Shown here one piece after another: positions 9,001-15,138 of a DNA stretch of 46,142 bases (within the stretch, counting starts at the first letter, position 1; each line of letters begins with the position of its first letter). The stretch lies in the NCBI GenBank assembly GCA_964534995.1, contig CAZHSC010000023.1:1-46142 (forward strand), given 5' to 3'. Made by a program: the position numbers and the translations under genes. The stretch comes from JAJTFW01 sp964534995 (GTDB taxonomy: Bacteria > Bacteroidota > Bacteroidia > AKYH767-A > OLB10). Below the pieces are notes generated by a model. The model saw only the letters and a list, made by a program, of their open reading frames with translations. It was not told where the DNA came from and made no database searches.

Positions 9001-9631
9001 GCTCACATCACCCATATTTGATCTAAGCCCCTATAACATCATCACGCTTCAATTCTGGACCAATTACTCGAGTGAAAGCAACGCGGATGGAATGTATATA
9101 GAATTCAGCAACAATGGAAATACCTGGCAACGCCTCGGTTCAATAAATGATCCACTGGGGACCAACTGGTATAACAGTACCCTTCATCAGAATAATCAGG
9201 GCTGGAGCGGATTTTCCAATGGATGGCAATCCTGCAGTTATGAATATACCAGCCCATGGGGAAATAGTTATTTCCAGATTCGTTTCAAGTTCATCAGTGA
9301 CTTCAACCTGGTTGATGCCGGTTTTTCAATAGATGATGTTTCCCTTTCGGGAATTACCAGCATAAAAGAAAACGGAATTCCGGTTACTTCCCTTTCTGCC
9401 TATCCTAATCCGGCTGATGAAGAGGTGGAGATATATTTCAATAGTGAGCAACCGGGACCGTATGTGCTGGAAATAATGAGTGTGGATGGTAAAATCATCG
9501 ACAAGAAAAATCTGGATTTTGAAAAACGTTTTAAAATCAACACGTCTGTATTTCCGGAGGGATTGTACCTGTTAAGGGTGATGGATGCAGCCGGACATGC
9601 TGGCAGATGCAGGATAATGGTGAAAAGATAA
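6098..9631 (+). CDS. Large repetitive secreted T9SS cargo protein (MAM-like / CARDB-like repeats)
   Basis: This 1177-aa protein has a signal peptide ending near LPGQ (residue 27) and four copies of a module of about 200 residues starting near 28, 323, 615 and 908. Each opens with an acidic FDxGxGGW-like phrase, has a T-x-WE-x-G-x-P motif, a central NWYN motif, and ends in SIDD-F or a variant. This resembles MAM/jelly-roll domains. The first three modules are each followed by about 90 residues that look like CARDB-type Ig domains. A T9SS type A sorting domain closes the protein (SAYPNPADEEVEI to GLYLLRV). It is probably a surface or released adhesin-like protein; no catalytic motif was seen. 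The leader lacks a ribosome binding site, as usual here. Confidence 0.85.
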   Translation: MQELPGSLKYFIATFLFMLTAVSLPGQITTYPYSENFDSGNGGWSVLTVSGTAWEQGTPIAPGTQGAYSAPNAWGTDLDSGYRSSSLSYLISPLFEISALTHPYLTFYQFRHMPFGLDGMHVEYTADGSPWTILGTLNAPNSTNWYNTSSVFATGMPGFTGNSNAWLPSGISLLLPGSPNNVRLRFVFSSNTSFGSAQAGVFLDNVTLLDSLTSNSDIQLSQIISPLPVVTNGNIQDIRIAVTNLSATTTIDTVYCGYILNGNTVPPLPFSTSLLPGQSDTLLIGIGTFNQPVNYLCAFASIPNDSDPSNDSACVSTQVFNLISIPYFEDFDSSDGGWTQFSAPNTTWEYGSPNYLTTNTAHSGAYCWDTNLDTAYGSSAYSILYTPFIDISSAGLMRLSFWRNHVVEGAWDGTRLEYSTDYGNSWSLLGSYNDPLGINWYNYNSINSSGLPAWSATSGGWKKSSYTLMPLLGENSVAFRFIFTSDPSVNSQGISIDDFRLEEMPDYDIELVSCATNSPFYPLTGTTDSIYFTLRNNGALPVSNFTCEYSVNGIPVNSLFVSGNLLPTDTLRIALPGFTVNQVSNNICGKVILAGDADTSNNYSCFPVTGMPTYVPTYEDNFDNGNNGWVSENAGAAGTLWELGVPAYGLTSGVHSSPLAWDINLFSPYANSANCRLYSPVFDISSSLHPKISFWQNRNAELSWDGLRLEYRIIGDTTWYVLGTLNDTNAINWYNDAQLNSSQKPGWTGNSMGWIQSEYNLDAINTGSGLIQLRYVFTSDFAGNSDGVSIDDFKISTVYTNDAALISILSPGPNAIQGASTPVEIYMKNAGSLPVTNLDIKYSLNGGSPVTYTWNGNLAADSIQLISLPSIIPIGGPNDLVVYLDWPSDLYLFNDTVKTSFFGIVTAGLPYFYDFENGSNGWGANLGAGNTNWELGSPSFPPLNTNYSGSSCWDINLTMPYFNLAQAVLTSPIFDLSPYNIITLQFWTNYSSESNADGMYIEFSNNGNTWQRLGSINDPLGTNWYNSTLHQNNQGWSGFSNGWQSCSYEYTSPWGNSYFQIRFKFISDFNLVDAGFSIDDVSLSGITSIKENGIPVTSLSAYPNPADEEVEIYFNSEQPGPYVLEIMSVDGKIIDKKNLDFEKRFKINTSVFPEGLYLLRVMDAAGHAGRCRIMVKR

Positions 9632-9707
9632 AATAACCCCTTTGTATTTTGCACCTGGAAAAGCAATAGTTTCTAAATAAAAGCTACCGGATAATCAGCA
9701 ATATTTG

Positions 9708-9789
9708 TGACCAGGGAGAGACTCGAACTCTCAAGGTTTACACCAACGGCTTCTGAGACCGCAACGTTTACCAATTTCGCCACCTGGCC
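9708..9789 (-). tRNA. tRNA-Leu(CAG)
   Basis: The 82-nt cloverleaf reads on the minus strand. Acceptor GGCCAGG pairs with CCTGGTC with one G-U pair, and the discriminator is A. The anticodon loop is CTCAGAA (anticodon CAG, reading CUG codons). It has a long variable arm as in type II tRNAs, and the T arm carries GTTCGAGTC. The CCA end is not encoded. It lies 70 nt downstream of the other tRNA-Leu, presumably in one transcript. Confidence 0.95.
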
Positions 9790-9859
9790 AATAACCTTTT
9801 TGTAAAGGTAAAAATTAAGAACGTATTTGAATCCAGTTCTATGCGAATTCAAAATTATG

Positions 9860-9941
9860 TGCCCAGGACGAGATTCGAACTCGTACGCCTGTTGGCGCCA
9901 CCCCCTCAAGATGGTGCGTCTACCAATTTCGCCACCTGGGC
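9860..9941 (-). tRNA. tRNA-Leu(GAG)
   Basis: The 82-nt minus-strand tRNA has a perfect acceptor stem (GCCCAGG/CCTGGGC), the D-arm GGCGAAATTGGTAGACG typical of leucine tRNAs, anticodon loop TTGAGGG (anticodon GAG, reading CUC/CUU) and a long variable arm. CCA is not encoded. The 5' half is nearly the same as in the downstream tRNA-Leu(CAG), which suggests duplication of an ancestral leucine tRNA gene. Confidence 0.95.
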
Positions 9942-9985
9942 AGGGGTTGATTCATCCCTTATATGTCACATCATTTAAGGGGTTG

Positions 9986-9993
9986 CAAATATA
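9986..9993 (-). promoter_or_regulatory. Candidate -7 element for the tRNA-Leu pair
   Basis: On the minus strand the sequence TATATTTG matches TAnnTTTG. It lies 44 nt upstream of the mature 5' end of tRNA-Leu(GAG), which would leave a short 5' extension for RNase P. No -33 box is visible. Confidence 0.4.
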
Positions 9994-10047
9994 CTGCTTA
10001 GGAATAAAATAAAGCGGTGGGCTGTTAAAATTAGTTAAATTTCCGGA

Positions 10048-11154
10048 TCAGGGCTGAACCACCAATTTCACGGTCTTTTGTGCGGAACCTGTGCTGAAGC
10101 GAACCAGATACATGCCTGCATTTAACTGTAAATCAGATGATCGAATGGCAAAGTTGTGACTGCCGGCAGGAAGATTGTACTTTTCATTACTGATCAGATG
10201 CCCATCGACGGATAAAATATCAATGAAAAATACGGAAGGCTGATCCAGGCTGATGGTGGCAAACACCTGTTCGTTTGACGCAGGATTCGGACTCAGCAAA
10301 GGGGATGCTGTAAATACAGAAGAGGTTTCCAGGCCAGCAGGCACGCGTATGCTGTCGCGGTAGCGTATTGCGGAAATGGTTTCCACCCCAAATACATCGA
10401 CGGTATTTATTTGCAATACCGGAATTCTTTCACCATTTGCAAGCCACTTATACTCCTTTATAAGCGGTCGCGCTGTACTGAAGCCATTAGCTAAACTATC
10501 AAGGTATACTGAATCCTGCCCGGTAAGCGTTGATACTACCCGCAAGGCATTGAAGGTGCCGTAAGGGGTTGTGATACTTCCCCATCCATCCACACTATTT
10601 ACTCTTTTTTGGCTGCCTGCAGCATAAGCAACACCTGGGATGCTGAGCGTATAATCGCTGTCGGAAGAATCCTGATCTCCGAAACTCACCGGGAAATTAT
10701 AAATCACATCCTTGTTGGAATATCCCAGGGGAACCGCGGTTCCGGAAATGTTGGCACCAAATCCAACCTGTTGAAATTTGGCAGAAGTTTCATAAAAGAA
10801 ACTATACACATCGGAAACCGGTAACTGAGAGGCCAAAGGATTTCCGGTACCCAATTGTGCTATGCTTGCCCTGTTTGGATTGATAGATAAATTCACAAAA
10901 TATAAGGACAACAATGAAGGTGTTGAGGAAACCGCAACAAAAGTGTCGACATCCTGACTAATCCATCCAAGGCCTGAAAAATCCCAGGTATAATTTGCAC
11001 CGGTGAGGGAGAGGTCAACCGATGTCAGAGGGGATGCTTCACTTACCCTTAGGGTATCACCTGTATTCGGCATATCGGCATTCGTTATTGTGATCTGCGC
11101 CTGTATTGCCACAGAAGAGGAGATAAGGATGAATAGTGTAAGTATTTTTTTCAT
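10048..11154 (-). CDS. Secreted T9SS cargo protein with type A sorting domain
   Basis: The protein is 368 aa when started at ATG 11154, giving the signal peptide MKKILTLFILISSSVAIQAQ. A longer in-frame start at 11175 is rejected because it lies inside the -7 element at 11173-11180 and would put charged residues before the signal peptide. The mature part, starting ITITNADMP, is a beta-rich domain I recall from Bacteroidota secreted proteins but cannot assign to a function. The last 85 residues or so are a T9SS type A sorting domain (LSPNPASNEQVFA, then IDILSVDGHLI, then LNAGMYLVRF). The product is expected to be exported by T9SS. It is monocistronic as far as can be seen. Confidence 0.85.
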   Translation of the reverse strand: MKKILTLFILISSSVAIQAQITITNADMPNTGDTLRVSEASPLTSVDLSLTGANYTWDFSGLGWISQDVDTFVAVSSTPSLLSLYFVNLSINPNRASIAQLGTGNPLASQLPVSDVYSFFYETSAKFQQVGFGANISGTAVPLGYSNKDVIYNFPVSFGDQDSSDSDYTLSIPGVAYAAGSQKRVNSVDGWGSITTPYGTFNALRVVSTLTGQDSVYLDSLANGFSTARPLIKEYKWLANGERIPVLQINTVDVFGVETISAIRYRDSIRVPAGLETSSVFTASPLLSPNPASNEQVFATISLDQPSVFFIDILSVDGHLISNEKYNLPAGSHNFAIRSSDLQLNAGMYLVRFSTGSAQKTVKLVVQP

Positions 11155-11172
11155 AGGTCGTTTTGAGATGGC

Positions 11173-11180
11173 CAAAGATA
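11173..11180 (-). promoter_or_regulatory. -7 element (TATCTTTG) for the 368-aa T9SS cargo gene
   Basis: The minus-strand sequence TATCTTTG is an exact TAnnTTTG match ending 18 nt before the ATG at 11154. It fixes the start codon choice for this gene. A -33 TTG is not evident. Confidence 0.5.
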
Positions 11181-11637
11181 TTTATTTCATAGAGAGAAAT
11201 TACATTGTAACATATAAAATTGTTAATCAAATCCTTAATCATTGATCTCGTTAAATCTGAAATATCCGCTGTCTATTTTTTCCCGCTTGATTAATAAAAA
11301 GAACCTGACAACAGCCTGTTTAACCGAGGCATGATTACCCGATCTGCTAAAACATTAAAAATCGAATTATAAGGAACTCCTAAGTAAGGATATACTTTAC
11401 ATCCGGTTAATTCATCCAATTGGCAGGAAGTGCAGTGAATTTAAATAAATCCTTTCTTTTAACACCTACTGTAAACACCCAATTAAGGTTCAATTCCTAT
11501 GATGGTACACCAAGGTATATGGCTTGAATTTCAGCAATACAAAGAGTATGAATAATGGCTTTTTAAAAAAGGTTCAAAGGTCATACATGTTACCCCGAAC
11601 AGATTTGCCAGGTGAAGAAATTTTTTCCATAAATTCA
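11181..11637. other. Intergenic stretch without recognised genes
   Basis: About 460 bases lie between the 5' end of the T9SS cargo gene and the 3' end of the PAP2 gene. The stretch is AT-rich. Short reading frames here have no recognisable product or signal peptide, and I see no tRNA, strong hairpin or repeat. It may hold upstream promoter DNA for the cargo gene. Confidence 0.5.
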
Positions 11638-12447
11638 TCATGGATGAGTGCCTTTTCTGTCAGGCTTTTTCATCCAGTTTTTCTCCTGAAGACGGTAAGT
11701 GAGTTTTCCAAGCGCATATCCCAAAACAGCGCCGGTAAGGACATCGCTGCTCCAATGTTCTCCTTTCACGATACGGGAAATCCCCACCAATGAAGCCACT
11801 GAATACAAAGCCAGCGCTACGCCTTTCTTATCGCTGAGCGCGGAAGCGGTTACAGAGGCCCATGAAAAGGCAATGAAAGTATGTCCGCTGGTAAAGGAAT
11901 AATTTCCGCTAAATCCATGGAAAGGCCCCTCCCATTTCCATGGATCAATGTTGATTTGTTCATCGGGGCGGTGGCGTTGAAACATAAATTTTGGAATCCT
12001 GCTTGCCGCCGCTGAAAGCCCGATGGTTTTAATCTGAAGCAAGGCCAGCCATTTCATATCCTCCCGCTTTTGGCCTACCCCAAATCCGTACAATACCAAA
12101 GCGGCAGCACCGGGATAAATCCCGTTCCCAAAATTCGAAATGGAAAAATCAATGACTTTCTCATCCACATTCCTCAATTGCTGGCGGCGGAAATACCTTT
12201 CAATACTTTCATCAAACATAAATCCTGCAGGAATAATCAGGATTGAAGCGGCAAGGAAATCATGGTCAGACACTGTAATTTGCTTTGGAAAAAAAAGCAA
12301 ATCCTTTGTATCCAGAAAATATGATTTCAGGTAGGGTTGAAAACGGTAAGCGGTCTCCTTTTCCTGAGCGGAGATATCTCCCGAAAAAAAAGTAAAAGAC
12401 GATGTTAAAAAAAATACTAATGTCCGGTACTTATGAATTAAAAACAT
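11638..12447 (-). CDS. PAP2-superfamily phosphatase
   Basis: This 269-aa protein carries all three phosphatase motifs of the PAP2 superfamily: K153-x6-R160-P161 (KFMFQRHRP), S187-G188-H189 (SFTSGHT), and S224-R225-x5-H231-x3-D235 (SRIVKGEHWSSD). Family members remove phosphate from lipid phosphates such as undecaprenyl diphosphate, phosphatidylglycerol phosphate or lipid A. The N-terminus reads as a cleaved signal peptide ending in SAQ, so the catalytic face is periplasmic or outer-membrane, with weakly hydrophobic helices around the active site. Its ATG overlaps the mazG stop as TAATG, so translation is coupled to mazG. The substrate cannot be read from sequence. Confidence 0.88.
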   Translation of the reverse strand: MFLIHKYRTLVFFLTSSFTFFSGDISAQEKETAYRFQPYLKSYFLDTKDLLFFPKQITVSDHDFLAASILIIPAGFMFDESIERYFRRQQLRNVDEKVIDFSISNFGNGIYPGAAALVLYGFGVGQKREDMKWLALLQIKTIGLSAAASRIPKFMFQRHRPDEQINIDPWKWEGPFHGFSGNYSFTSGHTFIAFSWASVTASALSDKKGVALALYSVASLVGISRIVKGEHWSSDVLTGAVLGYALGKLTYRLQEKNWMKKPDRKGTHP

Positions 12448-13226
12448 TAAAGTCCGTTTTTTTTAGCTTCATTCCAGTAAACGTCCATTTCCGACAGGCT
12501 TAATTCGGACAGGGCCCGTCCTTTTTCCCGCACTTTATCTTCCATATAGCGGAAACGTCTGATAAATTTTTTATTGGTTCTTTCAAGGGCTTCTTCAGGG
12601 TTAATCTGCATGAATCGCGCATAATTCACCAGGGCAAAGAGCAAATCACCAAATTCATTGTCCATCGCGCTTTTATCCCCTTCTTCCACCTCTCTTCTAA
12701 ACTCATTCATCTCTTCATTTACTTTCTCCCAAACCTGATGCTTTTCTTCCCAGTCGAACCCTGCTGCCCTGGCCTTTTCCTGAATCCGCATGGCTTTCAC
12801 CAGGGCCGGAAGTGAAACGGGAACACCTTCCAGTACAGAAGTCTTCCCTTCCTTCAGTTTAAGTTTTTCCCAGTTTCTACTGACATCTTCATCATTATCC
12901 ACCGTAACATCACTATAAATATGCGGATGGCGGTGAATTAACTTATCGCACAGGGAATGGATTACATTTGAAATATCATATTTCCCTGTTTCAGACGCTA
13001 TTTTGGCATAAAAAACAATATGAAGCAGAATGTCCCCCAGCTCTTTCATTATTTCAGTGTCCTTGTTTTCCAGGATGGCATCCCCCAATTCATAAACTTC
13101 TTCAATGGTGAGGTGCCGGAGACTTTGCATAGTTTGCTTTCTGTCCCATGGGCATTTCTCCCTTAAATCGTCCATAATTACCAATAAACGCTCAAAAGCC
13201 TCCGATTTCTTTTTAATATCCGTCAT
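12447..13226 (-). CDS. mazG: Nucleoside triphosphate pyrophosphohydrolase MazG
   Basis: This 259-aa protein matches the length of the two-domain MazG (E. coli about 263 aa). It is a cytoplasmic Mg-dependent enzyme that hydrolyses NTPs and dNTPs to monophosphate plus pyrophosphate and lowers damaged nucleotides or ppGpp. The first domain has CPWDRKQT, then EExxE (E42, E43, E46) and ExxD (E62, D65). The second domain has EEMNEFRREVEEGD and EFGDLLFALVNYARF. Start ATG 13226 lies 4 nt downstream of an exact -7 element, predicting a leaderless mRNA. Its stop overlaps the PAP2 start as TAATG. The promoter faces away from the PagL-like gene. Confidence 0.93.
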   Translation of the reverse strand: MTDIKKKSEAFERLLVIMDDLREKCPWDRKQTMQSLRHLTIEEVYELGDAILENKDTEIMKELGDILLHIVFYAKIASETGKYDISNVIHSLCDKLIHRHPHIYSDVTVDNDEDVSRNWEKLKLKEGKTSVLEGVPVSLPALVKAMRIQEKARAAGFDWEEKHQVWEKVNEEMNEFRREVEEGDKSAMDNEFGDLLFALVNYARFMQINPEEALERTNKKFIRRFRYMEDKVREKGRALSELSLSEMDVYWNEAKKNGL

Positions 13227-13230
13227 GTTC

Positions 13231-13238
13231 CAAAATTA
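13231..13238 (-). promoter_or_regulatory. -7 element (TAATTTTG) for mazG
   Basis: This is an exact minus-strand TAnnTTTG match ending 4 nt before the mazG ATG, so transcription should begin at or next to the start codon. It is back-to-back with the plus-strand element at 13265-13272, with 26 bp between them. Confidence 0.5.
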
Positions 13239-13264
13239 AAAAAGAAAGCAGCACTTCATTTTTT

Positions 13265-13272
13265 TACTTTTG
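13265..13272 (+). promoter_or_regulatory. -7 element (TACTTTTG) for the PagL-like operon
   Basis: This is an exact TAnnTTTG match ending 19 nt before the GTG start at 13292. It is divergent from the mazG element, and the two would share their upstream DNA. Confidence 0.5.
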
Positions 13273-13291
13273 CACCTATTCCAAAAAAGGA

Positions 13292-14398
13292 GTGAAAAGG
13301 AATCCTCTATTATTTTTAGTGCTGCTGTCAATATTCATTACCAGACAGTCGAAAGGTCAGACAGACAGTTTGCGTGTGGCGGGGTCACAGGCTATCGGAT
13401 TGAGTTTACATTCCGGATTCATTATTGCGCACAGGCCGGCCCTTGTTCATCTTCAAAAGAGGCATATTACCATGCTTGAACTTAGTTACCTGCACAGTAC
13501 CGACGGCAGCAAACACTGGCATGGCATTTATAATTTCCCACTCTACGGACTGGGGTACAGGTACATAGATTTCGGCAACTCCCGCGAATTGGGTAAAGGA
13601 CATTCATTGTATTCTCAACTCCTCTTTCCCCTGTTCAGGAAGCTGGGTATGAAAATCAACTGGCGCTTTGGGGTAGGAATCGGTTATATTGAAAAACCAT
13701 TTGACACGGAAAACAACTATAAAAACCTGGCCATTGGGAGCAAACTCAACGGCACCGTACTTACGGGTGTTCAATTCAGATTTTTTACCCGCAAGAAGCT
13801 GCAACTTCATGGAGGTATTGATTTTTTCCATTTTTCAAACGGAGCCTTCAAACTGCCCAATCTGGGTTTGAATTTGCCAACAGTGAACATAGGATTGAGC
13901 TATTTTCAGGGCAAAGCAATGGCCAAAAGTTATCCTCCAACAAACAAAGAAGACCGAAAGCAAGAACTAAGTGCTGCGGTGGCTATTGGATTCAAGGAAA
14001 GGTACCCCCCGGCCGGGAAACAATACATGATAAATGTGATAAATCTTCAATATCATTTCCCTGCAGGACAGAAAGGGCTATTAGGTACCGGAACTGAAAT
14101 GATTGTTGACGAATCACTGAAGGATCGCCTGGAGGCAGACTCCATTTATGCAGGCTATATGCGTTCATCCACCAGGGTCGGTATCTTTGGTTCCTGTGGC
14201 TTGCGGCTGGGTAAATGGGATGCCTTATTGCAACCCGGCGTATATCTGTACAGTAAATTAACCGAAGATGGTTCCATTTATAACCGCTTGTTGCTGAAAT
14301 ATCATTTCCACCCACGATTCCATGCCGGAATCGGATTAAAAAGTCATTTTGCCAAAGCAGATTACTTCGAATGGGCCATCGGATACCAAATCAAATGA
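13292..14398 (+). CDS. PagL-like acyloxyacyl hydrolase (lipid A deacylase family)
   Basis: This 368-aa protein has a signal peptide (MKRNPLLFLVLLSIF to about KGQ) after a GTG start; no in-frame ATG lies upstream. Residues 80-205 look like the PagL outer-membrane barrel: aromatic strands, FGVGIGYIEKPFD, and HFSNGAFKLPN-LGLN with H180 and S182 in the H-x-S pattern of the PagL catalytic site. PagL removes the 3-O acyl chain of lipid A. At 368 aa it is about twice the length of PagL from Proteobacteria, because a second beta-rich domain follows; this longer form is what I recall as acyloxyacyl hydrolase in Bacteroidota. It overlaps the next gene by 4 nt and starts a four-gene unit. Confidence 0.75.
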   Translation: MKRNPLLFLVLLSIFITRQSKGQTDSLRVAGSQAIGLSLHSGFIIAHRPALVHLQKRHITMLELSYLHSTDGSKHWHGIYNFPLYGLGYRYIDFGNSRELGKGHSLYSQLLFPLFRKLGMKINWRFGVGIGYIEKPFDTENNYKNLAIGSKLNGTVLTGVQFRFFTRKKLQLHGGIDFFHFSNGAFKLPNLGLNLPTVNIGLSYFQGKAMAKSYPPTNKEDRKQELSAAVAIGFKERYPPAGKQYMINVINLQYHFPAGQKGLLGTGTEMIVDESLKDRLEADSIYAGYMRSSTRVGIFGSCGLRLGKWDALLQPGVYLYSKLTEDGSIYNRLLLKYHFHPRFHAGIGLKSHFAKADYFEWAIGYQIK

Positions 14399-15135
14399 GA
14401 AAAAAAACAGGTAAGTTCTTAGTATTGATTATTTCTGCGCTGTGGCTTCAGGGATGCGGTGATATATGCGATTGTTTTCAGAGCACCGGTGATTTAACGA
14501 GTGAAGAACGGGCACTCCCTTCCTGTTCCGGCATATACCTCACCAGTAATATTGACGTTATCGTTCACCGCGACACGGTACGAAGAATGCGGGTAACAGC
14601 GGGTAAGAACCTGCTTGACGGCATTGAAACAAAGGTGGAATCGGGCACCTTACGCTTGAAAAATACAAACTCCTGTAACTGGGTCAGGAAACTGGATCCG
14701 GAAATAAGGGTGGAGATATGGACAGATAAACTGGAAAGTGTGTTTATAGAAGACGCAAACGGGGACCTTAGCTTTGCAGATACGCTTGAATCCACCATGT
14801 TCAGGATGGATATCTATAACAGCATGGGTACCTACAGGACCAAAACAAAAACAGATATTATCACCCTCGCCATACACAACGGGCCTGCCGACATTATCGC
14901 AGAAGGTGTTTCCAACCTGCAATATATCTATCATGTAGGTTATGGAAGCATCAACAACCTGCTTCTGGATTGTAAGCAGGTATTTATTAACAACCGGGGC
15001 ACAAACGATATTTACGTATTTACGAAAGACATGCTGGACGCTAAAATCGAATATATCGGCAATATTTACTATCAGGGAAGTCCCGGCACCATTCATCAGA
15101 ACATTACGGGAACAGGGAAATTAATCAAATTATAA
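14395..15135 (+). CDS. GIN-domain (DUF2807) lipoprotein
   Basis: The protein is 246 aa when started at ATG 14395, whose ATGA overlaps the stop of the previous gene. This start gives a lipoprotein signal peptide with lipobox LQGC (Cys21). The mature part follows the pattern of the putative auto-transporter adhesin head GIN domain (DUF2807): short beta-helix rungs with recurring I-x-V and small turn residues, e.g. GIYLTSNIDVIVHRD and GNIYYQGSP. It is probably outer-membrane anchored. No enzymatic motif is present and its role is unknown. Coupling to a lipid A deacylase and a T9SS component suggests an envelope function, which is inference. Confidence 0.8.
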   Translation: MRKKTGKFLVLIISALWLQGCGDICDCFQSTGDLTSEERALPSCSGIYLTSNIDVIVHRDTVRRMRVTAGKNLLDGIETKVESGTLRLKNTNSCNWVRKLDPEIRVEIWTDKLESVFIEDANGDLSFADTLESTMFRMDIYNSMGTYRTKTKTDIITLAIHNGPADIIAEGVSNLQYIYHVGYGSINNLLLDCKQVFINNRGTNDIYVFTKDMLDAKIEYIGNIYYQGSPGTIHQNITGTGKLIKL

Positions 15136-15138
15136 AAG

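Noticed and set aside
11155..11175. Seven-residue N-terminal extension of the 368-aa T9SS cargo protein
   Set aside because: It overlaps the -7 element and would place charged residues before a normal signal peptide.
11524..11793. An 89-codon plus-strand frame over the end of the PAP2 gene
   Set aside because: It is mostly antisense to the PAP2 gene, which has all three catalytic motifs; no recognisable product.
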